Source: Paracoccus denitrificans
GTDB taxonomy: Bacteria; Pseudomonadota; Alphaproteobacteria; Rhodobacterales; Rhodobacteraceae
Direction: 5' to 3'
Length of the DNA stretch: 57,005 nt
Assembly: GCA_005768755.1 (NCBI GenBank)
Contig: VAFL01000019.1
Location: forward strand, 1 to 57,005
The position numbers and the translations under genes are program-made. Positions 43,470 to 51,923 of this stretch are shown here, in pieces; position 1 is the first letter of the stretch; each line of letters begins with the position of its first letter. The notes beneath the pieces are model-generated. The model was not told where the DNA came from. It did no database searches and worked only from the letters and a program-made list of their open reading frames with translations.

Positions 43470-44156
43470 TCAGAAGCGCGGCACCAGACCGCCGCGCGCA
43501 TAGGCCTGCCGGGATGCGTCGCTTGTGAGGTGGCGCAAAAACTCCTGTGCCACGTCGGGATTACGCGCCTCCGCGAAGATCGCGACTGAGAAATCCGTCG
43601 CAACCTGATATTCGTCGGGAAAAGGACCAACGACCTCGATCCCGTCGACCGACATCAATTCGCTGATCTGCTGGACGGCCATGTCTGCCTCTCCGGCGAT
43701 GACCTTTTCGGCGGTGAAGCCGGCCGGAATCGTCACCGCCTTGGCCTTGATCTGATCAGCAATCCCCATCCGTTCGATCAACGATCCGAAATAGATCCCG
43801 CTTGCGCCGCCAAGCGAATAGGCAATGGATGGTGTGTCAAGCAAGGCCTGCCGAAAGCACTCCGCTGTGGAGATATCCGGCATTTCGCTGCCGGCGCGTT
43901 TTCCAAGACCGATGCGGGCCTGAGCGATGGGGGTCACGCTGTCGGCGCGTATGATCCCGTTTTCGACCATTTTCGCCATCGGCGCGTCGATCAGGACCAG
44001 CACATCCGCCCGCGCGCCAGCTTCAATCGCCTCGACCAGTTTGGTCGTCGGGTCCCAACTGACGGCAAGCGGGTTTCCCGCTGCAGTCCAACCTGGCAGG
44101 ATCTCGGATTTGAACGCCTTTTCGACGGCCAGCGTGCTCATCAGTTCAAACTGCAT
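43470..44156 (-). CDS. ModA-like substrate-binding protein lacking a signal peptide
   Basis: A 228-residue type II periplasmic-binding fold similar to molybdate-type binding proteins (ADVLVLIDAPMAKMVENGII, AYSLGGASGIYFGSLIE, SDASRQAYARGG). The N-terminus MQFELMSTLAVEKAF goes directly into the first strand without a secretion signal. The start has a strong AAGGAGGA site and overlaps the isomerase gene by 11 bp, so a missed upstream signal is unlikely. No ABC permease is nearby. It is probably a cytoplasmic sensor or carrier of a small carboxylate. Function unknown. Confidence 0.72.
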   Translation of the reverse strand: MQFELMSTLAVEKAFKSEILPGWTAAGNPLAVSWDPTTKLVEAIEAGARADVLVLIDAPMAKMVENGIIRADSVTPIAQARIGLGKRAGSEMPDISTAECFRQALLDTPSIAYSLGGASGIYFGSLIERMGIADQIKAKAVTIPAGFTAEKVIAGEADMAVQQISELMSVDGIEVVGPFPDEYQVATDFSVAIFAEARNPDVAQEFLRHLTSDASRQAYARGGLVPRF

Positions 44157-44958
44157 TGGGGTCCTCCTTCGCGGATCGAAATCTTTCCAGCCAGCCTAGC
44201 CCCGCCGCGGTTTCGCCTGCCGGGCTGTATTCGCCGCCGATGAAGCCCGAATAGCCGGCGTCGCGCAGCGCAGCCAGAACGGCATCAAAATCGATGTTTG
44301 CACTGCCGGGTTCGTGGCGGTCGGGGTAATCAGCCACATGGACATGGGCAAGGCTGCCTGACTGGGCCGCGATTTCCTGCACGGGATTGGCGCCGATTGC
44401 CGCGCAATGGAAAACATCCAGCAGCAATCCCAGATTGTCATTCCCCGCCTCGTCGATGAGTTCGCGTGCCTCGGCCGGCGAGGCCATGAAGTAATCCGGC
44501 ACGGCCGACGGACTCATCGCTTCGACAATGATGGTTATGCCACGCTTTTTGGCCTCGGTTGCGGCAAGCGACAGGTTCTCGACATAGCAGGCGCGATGCT
44601 CGGGCCGTCGCATCGCCCGGGGCAATATACCTGCCATGGCGTGAAGCATGGTTGTGCCGGTCACTTCGGCATAGGACAATCCCTGATCCAGCGCCGCGCG
44701 GAATTCAGCGCGCCGGTCGGGAAATATTCCGATCCCCTTTTCGCCCTTCGATGCGTCGCCATTCGTCAGGCCAAACTGGACATAGGGCAGCCCGGCCCGC
44801 TGCAACAGCCGGCGCAGGTCATCGGGCGGGATAACATAGGGCGCTGGATATTCGACGCCGTCGAAACCGGCGCTTCGGGCCGCCGCGAAACGATCCAGCA
44901 GCGGCATTTCATTGAACAGATAGCCCAGATGCGCGCTAAGACGGAAGCTGGCGGTCAT
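44146..44958 (-). CDS. hyi: hydroxypyruvate isomerase / 2-oxo-tetronate isomerase-like TIM-barrel protein
   Basis: A 270-residue xylose-isomerase-like TIM barrel. The N-terminus (RLSAHLGYLFNEMPLLDRFAAARSAGFDGVEYP) matches Hyi/OtnI proteins. The metal-site residues appear in TIIVEAMSPSAVPDYF, LLLDVFHCAAIG, HVHVADYPDRHEPG and GFIGGEYSP. Such enzymes interconvert hydroxypyruvate with tartronate semialdehyde or 2-oxo-tetronates. It overlaps the FMN dehydrogenase stop by 4 bp, placing it in one catabolic operon. Confidence 0.85.
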   Translation of the reverse strand: MTASFRLSAHLGYLFNEMPLLDRFAAARSAGFDGVEYPAPYVIPPDDLRRLLQRAGLPYVQFGLTNGDASKGEKGIGIFPDRRAEFRAALDQGLSYAEVTGTTMLHAMAGILPRAMRRPEHRACYVENLSLAATEAKKRGITIIVEAMSPSAVPDYFMASPAEARELIDEAGNDNLGLLLDVFHCAAIGANPVQEIAAQSGSLAHVHVADYPDRHEPGSANIDFDAVLAALRDAGYSGFIGGEYSPAGETAAGLGWLERFRSAKEDPNAV

Positions 44959-46226
44959 GCGCCCTGCCTAACCAGGTATTCAGGTCCAAGTTCGGACAGA
45001 TTGCGCACCCCGATCAGGGCCATGTCGCGATTGATCTCGTTCCCAAGAAGGTCGATGGCGTGGCTGACGGTGGCCGCGCCACCGATGACCGTCGCATAAA
45101 GGAAAGGGCGGCCCAGAAAGACGAAATCCGCGCCGAGTGACATGGCCTTCAGCACATCGGTCCCGCGTCTTATTCCGCTGTCGATCATCACTTTCATCTG
45201 CCCCTTTTCAGCCGCGATCTGGGGCAAGGTATCAAGTGGCGCCACCGTGCAATCAAGCTGCCGGCCACCGTGGTTCGAAAGGATCACCCCATCCGCACCG
45301 CAATCGCGCGCGCGGCGCGCATCCTTGGGCGAGACGATTCCCTTTATGACAAGGTTGCCCCGCCAGCGCCGCCTGATCGCCTCGACATGCGCCCAGGACA
45401 GTTCATCGCGGGCGGTCGTGTTGCGTTGTCTGGATGACAGCATGGGCGGCCCCTGCTCGGCATCCATATTCTCGAAATGGGGATTGCCGTGGAAGGCCAG
45501 CGTGCGCCCGACAACACCAATCAGCCAGCGCGGAGACATGGCACATTGCAGCGCGACACTGGGCGTGATCCTGATCGGCATGTTGAAGCCGCTGCGTATG
45601 TTATGTTCGCGATTACCCATGACGGGCGTGTCGCCGGTCACCACCAGCGTCTTGAAGCCGGCTGCGGCGACCCGGTCGACCATCCGGTCGATGCGCGACT
45701 GATCGCCGGCAAGATAGGCCTGGAACCACGCATCTTCGTTGGCTGCCTGGACATCTTCCAGTTTGATCAGCGACGATGCGCTGAGGATCATCGGGATATT
45801 GGCCTGCTTCGCCGCCCGCGCCAGTTCAATATCAGCGCGATATGCCACGAAGGCCGCGCCGCCAAGCGGCGCGATCCCGAAAGGGGCCGCCCAGGTCTTG
45901 TCGAACAGATCGACCCGGAGGTCGCGGCCCGAGACATCGCGAAACATCTGCGGCATCAGGCGGTATTCGCCGTAAGCTTCCGCCGCACGACGGCGCGAGG
46001 CACCGGTTTCGACCGCCCCGGCGATATACTGATGGATCATTCCCGGCACGCGCCGCTTCGCATGGCGCTCAAAATCATCGAGTGCCAGCAGATCGGCGTG
46101 CTTGCGCACGGGGCGATGCGCGCGAAACTGCGTGCCGCCTGCGCCAAGTTGCGGCACCTCTGCCGGAACCTGTGCCGCATCGGGACGTGTTGTCTGTTGG
46201 GGATCGCTGGCTTCCGCACTGCTCAT
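44955..46226 (-). CDS. FMN-dependent alpha-hydroxy-acid dehydrogenase/oxidase
   Basis: A 423-residue member of the L-lactate/glycolate/mandelate dehydrogenase family. It has an FMN-binding TIM barrel with PFGIAPLGGAAF, SASSLIKLEDV, the catalytic His near 318 in SNHGGRQLDCTVAPL, DSGIRRGTDVLKAM and GRPFLYA. It oxidises an alpha-hydroxy acid to a 2-oxo acid. The start at 46226 has a GCAGGA site. Further in-frame starts extend to 46307 into the operator region. It is the first gene of the minus-strand operon and divergent from gntR. Substrate unknown, so no lldD name is given. Confidence 0.87.
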   Translation of the reverse strand: MSSAEASDPQQTTRPDAAQVPAEVPQLGAGGTQFRAHRPVRKHADLLALDDFERHAKRRVPGMIHQYIAGAVETGASRRRAAEAYGEYRLMPQMFRDVSGRDLRVDLFDKTWAAPFGIAPLGGAAFVAYRADIELARAAKQANIPMILSASSLIKLEDVQAANEDAWFQAYLAGDQSRIDRMVDRVAAAGFKTLVVTGDTPVMGNREHNIRSGFNMPIRITPSVALQCAMSPRWLIGVVGRTLAFHGNPHFENMDAEQGPPMLSSRQRNTTARDELSWAHVEAIRRRWRGNLVIKGIVSPKDARRARDCGADGVILSNHGGRQLDCTVAPLDTLPQIAAEKGQMKVMIDSGIRRGTDVLKAMSLGADFVFLGRPFLYATVIGGAATVSHAIDLLGNEINRDMALIGVRNLSELGPEYLVRQGA

Positions 46227-46283
46227 CACGCCATTCCTGCGCATTGAATTTCTGTCATCGCAGACAGAAGCACATCGCCGTAT

Positions 46284-46311
46284 TTTCGTCAACGGTTTTG
46301 TTGACAATTTT
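46284..46311. promoter_or_regulatory. candidate GntR operator between the FMN dehydrogenase and gntR genes
   Basis: GTCAA (46288-46292), three bases, then TTTTGTTGACAA (46296-46307), containing GTCAAC/GTTGAC half-sites 6 bp apart. The same arrangement, with identical spacing, occurs at 52989-53008 in another divergent promoter of this locus. The TTGT-TG-ACAA palindrome is close to the FadR/FCD-type GntR operator form. It sits in the 205-bp gap and could control both directions. Confidence 0.7.
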
Positions 46312-46431
46312 GTTGCTACACCTGCGCGGCGCTGTTATCTCTCGGCTGACCGTCGATTATTGGAATGGCCCGGCACACATGCTAGTCACGCGATAAACGT
46401 GGTTGCGCAGATAGATTGAGTTGAGGTTGCC

Positions 46432-47091
46432 GTGGGTGCGATTGCCACATCCGGAGACAGGATTCAGGAAGTCATCCGGCTTCTGGAAGAAGACATCGTT
46501 CTTGGCAGGCTTTACCCCCGTGAACGTCTGGTCGAGGATCAGCTTTCGCAACGCTTCGAAATCAGCCGCCATCTCGTGCGGCAGGTCCTGGCAGAGCTTG
46601 AGCAGGCGGGTCTTGTCCTGCGCGCCTCGGGTCGGGGTGTCGTGGTTGCGGAATACAGCATCGACGAGGTGAACGAGCTGTATCAGATGCGCGATCTTCT
46701 GGAAGGTCAGGCTGCGCGGCTGATCCCCCTGCCCCTGACCGGCGCGGCACTGGCCGAGATCGAGGCTTTGGCGCAGACATATGCCGACGCCGTGGACCGG
46801 ATGGATATGCAGGGCGTCATCCGTGCCAATAAAGCGTTTCACGAAAAGATCTTCGCCCAATGCGGCAACCGGTTTCTGTCTGGCAGCATCGACCAGATGG
46901 CGCAACGCGCCAACCTCGTGCGGTTCTCGACCTCGACCAATCCCACTTTCCTTGCCCGTTCGCGCGATGAGCATTTCCAGATCATCGAGGCACTGAAGCA
47001 GACCGACCACGAGGTGCTTGCGGCGCTTTGCGTCCAGCATCTTCAGCCCTCGCGCGAATATTATATCGAGATGCATCGCCGCAGGGCGTGA
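46432..47091 (+). CDS. GntR-family (FCD domain) transcriptional regulator
   Basis: A 219-residue regulator. An N-terminal winged helix (about 10-75; LVEDQLSQRFEISRHLVRQV and LRASGRGVVVAEYS) leads to a C-terminal all-helical FCD ligand domain (about 80-210) with metal/ligand-type residues (NKAFHEKIF, DEHFQIIEAL). Start codon is GTG. Its stop abuts the LysR stop, the two forming TGATCA. Operator-like repeats upstream, and again in the tctC/dehydratase promoter, point to a local repressor induced by a pathway acid. Confidence 0.88.
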   Translation: MGAIATSGDRIQEVIRLLEEDIVLGRLYPRERLVEDQLSQRFEISRHLVRQVLAELEQAGLVLRASGRGVVVAEYSIDEVNELYQMRDLLEGQAARLIPLPLTGAALAEIEALAQTYADAVDRMDMQGVIRANKAFHEKIFAQCGNRFLSGSIDQMAQRANLVRFSTSTNPTFLARSRDEHFQIIEALKQTDHEVLAALCVQHLQPSREYYIEMHRRRA

Positions 47092-47970
47092 TCAGATCGA
47101 CCAGATCCCCCTGGCAATTTCGCCAAGCGCGCCGACCAGACGGGCCTTGGGCCCGCCCTGCCCGCGCAGCAGTCCAATGACACGCGACGGAACGGGATCT
47201 GGAAGGTGCAGGGTCTGCAGGTGCAGACCAGCCGGACGCGGTTCGCACCAGTCTGGCACCACAGCCACGCCAAGACCGCGATCAACCATCACCGCAATCG
47301 CATCCAGCGCATCCAGTTCGTAGTCTGTGCGAAGCGCAATGCCAGTCTGTTTCAGCCAGTTCCAGGCCAGTCGACCGCCCCATTGATTGCGATCATAGAC
47401 GATCACGGGCCTTGCTTGCAGAATCTCCAGCGGGTCGCGCAGCGTTTCGCTGTCCGGGGCCAGCAGGATCAATGGTTCGCGCCGCAATCCGGTGAACTGA
47501 AGCGACTTCGGCATCGCAAAGTCGGGTGCGACGATGGCAGCCATATCCAGCAAGCCCCTGTCGACGCGTTCATAAAGCTGGGCTGACGATCCCGGTTCCA
47601 GATGCAGCTTCAGTCGCGGATATCGTACGGTCAGCGTCTGCAACAGTGGCGGAAACAGCCCGGTCAATGCGGTGGCGATGGCCCCCACCCGCAATTCTCC
47701 GGCGATCTCGTCACTGTGCACGGTGGCCTTCAGCGCGCCAATCTCCGACAGAATACCGGGCAAGCGGTCCAGGACCCGATGCCCGGCTTCTGTCGGCACG
47801 ACGCGGCGCCCTGCGCGACTGACAAGCGGCGCACCGAATTCCTGCTCAAGCGCGCGCATCCGCAGCGCGACGGCATTGGCGGTCAGCCCCAACTCCCGCC
47901 CGGCCGCCGCCATGGAGCCCTGTCGTGCAACGATCAGAAATGTGCTGAGATTGTCGATATCCAAAACCAA
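47092..47970 (-). CDS. LysR-family transcriptional regulator
   Basis: A 292-residue LysR protein. The N-terminal helix-turn-helix lies at about 1-60 (LSTFLIVARQGSMAAAGREL and AVALRMRALEQEFGAPLVSR), and a periplasmic-binding-like effector domain follows. It diverges from the SDR/DapA-family pair across a 93-bp gap holding TTCC-GTTTA-GGAA (48007-48019), a possible binding site. It most likely activates those two genes in response to a pathway intermediate. Confidence 0.88.
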   Translation of the reverse strand: MVLDIDNLSTFLIVARQGSMAAAGRELGLTANAVALRMRALEQEFGAPLVSRAGRRVVPTEAGHRVLDRLPGILSEIGALKATVHSDEIAGELRVGAIATALTGLFPPLLQTLTVRYPRLKLHLEPGSSAQLYERVDRGLLDMAAIVAPDFAMPKSLQFTGLRREPLILLAPDSETLRDPLEILQARPVIVYDRNQWGGRLAWNWLKQTGIALRTDYELDALDAIAVMVDRGLGVAVVPDWCEPRPAGLHLQTLHLPDPVPSRVIGLLRGQGGPKARLVGALGEIARGIWSI

Positions 47971-48063
47971 TTATTCCTTCGTTCTGAATGCAGGATATAC
48001 GTATTTTTCCGTTTAGGAATTGCGTTTAGCTGAGTTCCTGACAATCACGAAAGGAGTTTGCGC

Positions 48064-48849
48064 ATGGACCTTGGCTTGAAAGGCCGCAGCGCGCTTGTAC
48101 TTGGCGGCGGCGGTGGCTTGGGCAGCGAAATTGCCCGCACGCTGGCAGCAGAGGGCGCGAATGTTGCCGTGGCCGATCTGGATCAGGCGGCAGCGGAAAC
48201 GGTCGTCTGTGACATCGGCAAGACGGGTGGTCAGGCCACCGCACTTCAATGGGACCTTGCCGATATCGCAGCCCTCGATGACAGGGTTGCCGCTGTCGAA
48301 GATGCCATAGGTGCGGTCGATATTCTGGTGGCCATCACCGGCGGTCCGCCGCCCGGCACGGCCTCGGGCCAATCGCCGGAAGCCTGGCGCAAATTCTTTG
48401 ACAGCATGATCCTGTCCGTCATGGCGACCGCAGATCGCGTTCTGCCGGGCATGCGGTCGCGCGGCTGGGGCCGGATCATTGTCTCGACAAGCTCGGGTGT
48501 CGTTGCGCCGATTCCCAATCTCGGCATCTCGAACGTGCTGCGCATGTCGCTGGTGGGCTGGTCGAAGACCGTTGCAAGCGAGGTCGGCCGCGACGGCGTG
48601 ACCTGCAATATCGTCATGCCGGGTCGTATTGCCACGGATCGCATCAGCTTCCTGGACACGAAGAAGGCCGAACGAGAGGGCCGCAGTGTGGAAGAGGTGC
48701 GTGCCGACAGCCTGGCGATGATTCCGATGGGGCGCTACGGCGAGCCGCGCGAATACGCGGATATGGTGACCTTCCTCGCCTCGGACCGTGCGGGTTATGT
48801 GACGGGATCGCAAATCCGCATCGACGGCGGCTATATTCCCAGCATCTGA
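48064..48849 (+). CDS. short-chain dehydrogenase/reductase-like protein with altered catalytic site
   Basis: A 261-residue SDR with the nucleotide motif LGGGGGLGSEIA (about 13-24), ITGGPPPG in place of the usual NNAG, and the family ending DGGYIPSI. The catalytic serine is present in VSTSSGVVAPIPNLGISN. The canonical YxxxK that should follow reads SNVLR, so both Tyr and Lys are missing. Such SDR subgroups exist, but their reaction is unclear. The start at 48064 follows AAAGGAG. It is 12 bp before the DapA-family gene. Confidence 0.8.
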   Translation: MDLGLKGRSALVLGGGGGLGSEIARTLAAEGANVAVADLDQAAAETVVCDIGKTGGQATALQWDLADIAALDDRVAAVEDAIGAVDILVAITGGPPPGTASGQSPEAWRKFFDSMILSVMATADRVLPGMRSRGWGRIIVSTSSGVVAPIPNLGISNVLRMSLVGWSKTVASEVGRDGVTCNIVMPGRIATDRISFLDTKKAEREGRSVEEVRADSLAMIPMGRYGEPREYADMVTFLASDRAGYVTGSQIRIDGGYIPSI

Positions 48850-48861
48850 AAGGATTTTGCC

Positions 48862-49785
48862 ATGATTTCCGCTGAAACCAAGGGCGTCTTCGCGATTGCC
48901 CCGACGCCCTTCGCCGAAGACGGCGCGCTGGATGTCGCTTCTCTTGCCCGCATGACCGCGTGGTTCCGGGACCGCAAGGTCGACGGGATCACCATTCTCG
49001 GCATCATGGGCGAGGCACAGAAATTACGCCCCGACGAAAGCCTGACCGTCGTGCGCGAGGTGATCGGCGCGGCGGGTGGTCTGCCGGTCGTGGTCGGTGT
49101 CTCTGCCCCCGGCATGGCGGCGATGACAGATCTTTCGGACAAGGCCATGGAACTCGGCGCGGCGGGCGTGATGATGACACCCCCGTCCAGTATGCGCACG
49201 GACGCCCAGATCGCCGGCTGGTTCGCCGCAGCAGTTGCCGCCATTGGTGCGGATACGCCCTGGGTGCTGCAGGACCACCCGACCGCGACAGGCGTGCTGA
49301 TGTCCAATGACGTGATCCGCCGCGTGGTCGAAGCCCACGACAATTGCGTCATGTTGAAACATGAAGACTGGCCGGGGCTGGAAAAGATCACTGCCATCCG
49401 CAACTGGCAAGCCGATGGCAAGATGCGTCCTTTGTCCATCCTGTGCGGCAACGGCGCGTTGTTCCTGGATCTGGAAATGGGGCGCGGCGCGGACGGGGCG
49501 ATGACGGGCTATGCCTTCCCCGAGATGCTGCGGCGGGTCGTCGATCTATCGCCAACCGATCCCGAGGCGGCCGCTGACATCTTCGACGCGCATCTGCCGT
49601 TGCTGCGCTATGAACATCAGTCCGGCATTGGTCTTGCCATCCGCAAGGAGGTGCTGGCCCGGCGTGGTGCCATTGCCACGCCTGCCCTGCGCGCACCCGG
49701 ACCAAAGCTGGGGCAGCAAGCACGCGCTGAACTTGACCGGTTGCTGGCACGGCTGCGCAAGCGTGATCCTGATTGCGGCCTGTAA
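48862..49785 (+). CDS. dihydrodipicolinate synthase family (DapA/NAL superfamily) aldolase or dehydratase
   Basis: A 307-residue TIM barrel. The Schiff-base lysine is K166 (CVMLKHEDWPG), and the carboxylate-binding GIMGEAQKL is near 47-55. The usual catalytic tyrosine of the YN-x-P motif is replaced: the segment reads LQDHPTATG, with Q137 at that place. Family members cleave or dehydrate 2-oxo acids such as 2-keto-3-deoxy sugar acids, which fits the dehydratase encoded downstream at 53060. It is followed by a strong terminator. Confidence 0.82.
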   Translation: MISAETKGVFAIAPTPFAEDGALDVASLARMTAWFRDRKVDGITILGIMGEAQKLRPDESLTVVREVIGAAGGLPVVVGVSAPGMAAMTDLSDKAMELGAAGVMMTPPSSMRTDAQIAGWFAAAVAAIGADTPWVLQDHPTATGVLMSNDVIRRVVEAHDNCVMLKHEDWPGLEKITAIRNWQADGKMRPLSILCGNGALFLDLEMGRGADGAMTGYAFPEMLRRVVDLSPTDPEAAADIFDAHLPLLRYEHQSGIGLAIRKEVLARRGAIATPALRAPGPKLGQQARAELDRLLARLRKRDPDCGL

Positions 49786-49806
49786 GGCCACAGCGCCTGC
49801 CACGAT

Positions 49807-49835
49807 AAAGCCCCGACCTTTCGGTCGGGGCTTTT
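49807..49835 (+). terminator. terminator after the DapA-family gene
   Basis: AAAGCCCCGACC (49807-49818) and GGTCGGGGCTTT (49823-49834) pair around TTTC, followed by T. Textbook intrinsic terminator between converging operons. In the other orientation it can also act on tctA. Confidence 0.92.
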
Positions 49836-49854
49836 CTTGTTCCATCTGCACCAA

Positions 49855-51396
49855 TTACTCGCGGCTACCGGGTAATTCGCCGGGTGTGCCTTCAGGCCGG
49901 GCTTTCCGAAAGCGCCGGAACAGGGCCGGAAACAGCGGCGTGGACTGCAGCAGCGACAGCAGCGCCATGATCAGCAGAACGGCCGATATCGGGCTTTGCA
50001 GGAAGATCAGCCAGCTTCCCTGCCCGATCAGCAGACTTTGCTGCAGACTGCTGTCCAGCACCGGCCCGAGGATCAGCCCGATGACCAACGGCGGCGTCGG
50101 AATGCCGACCTCGTCAAAGATATAGCCAAGCAAGCCGAAGACGAACATCAACCAGACATCGAACATCGAGTTGTTGATCGCGAATGCGCCGATGACCGAC
50201 ATGACCACGATCACCGGCCCCACGACACGGTTCGGGATCCGCGTCACCGCGACGCAGACGCGCGTGAACATCAGCCCCACGATGAACAGCGCCACATTGG
50301 CGAACAGAACCGCCCAAAGCAGCGTATAGGTGACGTCGCCGTAATCGCTCATCAAGGTCGGACCGGGAAGAATACCGTGCACCATCAGCCCGCCCATCAA
50401 GACCGCCGTCGCTGACGATCCGGGAATGCCAAGTGCGATCGTGGGCACCAAGGCGCCGCCGACAACCGCATTGTTCGCGGCCTCTGGCGCGACGACGCCT
50501 GCGGGCGCGCCGTGACCGAACTCTGCCTTGTTGCGCGAAAAACGTCGCGCCTCGTTATAGGCAAACCACGACGCGGTATCGCCGCCGGTGCCGGGGATCA
50601 GCCCGGTCAGCACACCGATCACCGACGAACGCAGGCTGTTGGGCAGCAGTTCGCGAAACTGGCGCCAGGTGGGAAGCATCCTGTCGCCCAGCTTCGAAAT
50701 CCGCTCGGCCCCTTGCTCGGCCGGGCGCAGCATTAGCCGGATGGCCTGCGGGATCGAAAAAAGGCCGATCAGCGCCACTGTGAAGGGAACACCGCCAAAA
50801 AGGTTCAGGTTGTCAAAGGCAAAGCGCGGCGTTCCCGTGGTCGGGTCCATGCCGACAGTGCCCAGCAAAAGGCCAAGAGCACCCGCCAGAAGGCCAAGCG
50901 CAGTTGAACCCTGCGAAAGCGAGCCGATGATCGTGATGCCCAGAACAGCAATGGCCGCAATCTCGACAGGGCCGAAATTCAGCACGATCCGTCCCAGCAG
51001 GGGCGCGATGGTCAGCAGCACGATGGCCGAGATGACGCCCCCGATCAGCGAGGCGGTCAGCGACAGCCCAAGGGCCCGGCTGGCCTCTCCGCGCTGCGCC
51101 ATCGGATAGCCGTCAATCACGGTTGCGGCCGCCGCGGGTGTACCAGGCGTCCGCAACAGGATCGCCGCGACCGAACCGCCATACATTGCCGCCAGATAAA
51201 GCGAGGCAAGCATGGAGATGCCGGTCGCGGGTTCCATCGTGAAGGTCAGCGGCAGCAGCAACGCGATCGCCATGGTGGCCGACAGGCCCGGCATGGCACC
51301 GATGACCACACCGATCAGCGTGCCGGCCAGAATGGCCAGAAAGTTATATGGCTGGAAGACGTTAGCCAGGCCAACCCAGATGAAGGACTCATTCAT
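49855..51396 (-). CDS. tctA: tripartite tricarboxylate transporter permease TctA
   Basis: A 513-residue large membrane subunit of a TTT-family transporter with about 11-12 helices. It has the conserved loops GAMPGLSATMAIALLLPLTF and GLIPGTGGDTASWFAYNEAR and the segment GIPGSSATAVLMGGLMVHG. It imports a carboxylate delivered by TctC. It lies 10 bp after tctB and is the last gene of tctCBA. The substrate is probably the acid degraded by the surrounding enzymes. Confidence 0.92.
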   Translation of the reverse strand: MNESFIWVGLANVFQPYNFLAILAGTLIGVVIGAMPGLSATMAIALLLPLTFTMEPATGISMLASLYLAAMYGGSVAAILLRTPGTPAAAATVIDGYPMAQRGEASRALGLSLTASLIGGVISAIVLLTIAPLLGRIVLNFGPVEIAAIAVLGITIIGSLSQGSTALGLLAGALGLLLGTVGMDPTTGTPRFAFDNLNLFGGVPFTVALIGLFSIPQAIRLMLRPAEQGAERISKLGDRMLPTWRQFRELLPNSLRSSVIGVLTGLIPGTGGDTASWFAYNEARRFSRNKAEFGHGAPAGVVAPEAANNAVVGGALVPTIALGIPGSSATAVLMGGLMVHGILPGPTLMSDYGDVTYTLLWAVLFANVALFIVGLMFTRVCVAVTRIPNRVVGPVIVVMSVIGAFAINNSMFDVWLMFVFGLLGYIFDEVGIPTPPLVIGLILGPVLDSSLQQSLLIGQGSWLIFLQSPISAVLLIMALLSLLQSTPLFPALFRRFRKARPEGTPGELPGSRE

Positions 51397-51406
51397 GATC
51401 TTCTCC

Positions 51407-51853
51407 TCAGGCGCCGGGGAACAGGGGGATAGGCAGACCGAGGAACCATATGAATATTCCCCAGATCACACTGACCACGGCCAGCAAGGTCACCGCGATG
51501 CCTGCCCATCCGACCGGACGCAGCGCAGCCAGTGGGATCAGCAACATCAGTACCGTGGACGGCAGATAACCCAAGCGCGGAATGGCCCAGATATAAATCG
51601 CAATCAGCACCGCGAACCCAATGCCAATCAGCAGATTCTGTGGATCGGGCGCGGTGAACATCGCGCCCTCGCCAGATTGATTGGCTCGCGCCAGACGAAA
51701 GCCGGTCTGAAGGATCGCGATCAGGCCAAGCAGAATGACCACGCCCGCGATCAGTTGCGGCAGCCGGCGCGCCGCATCAGGGTAGCTGCCCGCCTCTATC
51801 CACATGAAAGCGGCAGCAAGAATGACGCAGGTGACGACGAATATCCGTCCCAT
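51407..51853 (-). CDS. tctB: tripartite tricarboxylate transporter small permease TctB
   Basis: A 148-residue protein with four predicted helices, including IAGVVILLGLIAILQTG and LGYLPSTVLMLLIPLAAL, as in TctB. It pairs with TctA in the inner membrane. The 70-bp gap to tctC upstream holds a hairpin. Confidence 0.85.
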   Translation of the reverse strand: MGRIFVVTCVILAAAFMWIEAGSYPDAARRLPQLIAGVVILLGLIAILQTGFRLARANQSGEGAMFTAPDPQNLLIGIGFAVLIAIYIWAIPRLGYLPSTVLMLLIPLAALRPVGWAGIAVTLLAVVSVIWGIFIWFLGLPIPLFPGA

Positions 51854-51891
51854 CTCTGGCTCCTGGAATAGGCTGTTTCAACAGGTGTGAT

Positions 51892-51916
51892 GGCCCGCGA
51901 TCTCATGCCGCGGGCC
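51892..51916 (-). promoter_or_regulatory. hairpin between tctC and tctB
   Basis: GGCCCGCG (51892-51899) pairs with CGCGGGCC (51909-51916) across 9 nt. An outer GTGATG/CATCAC pairing reaches into the tctC stop. It has no U-run. It probably stabilises or partly terminates the tctC message so that the binding protein exceeds the permeases. Confidence 0.6.
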
Positions 51917-51923
51917 GATGGCA

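Noticed and set aside
48007..48019. TTCC-GTTTA-GGAA as a proven LysR site
   Set aside because: It is plausible as a T-N11-A style site but too short to call as a feature. It is mentioned only in the LysR entry.
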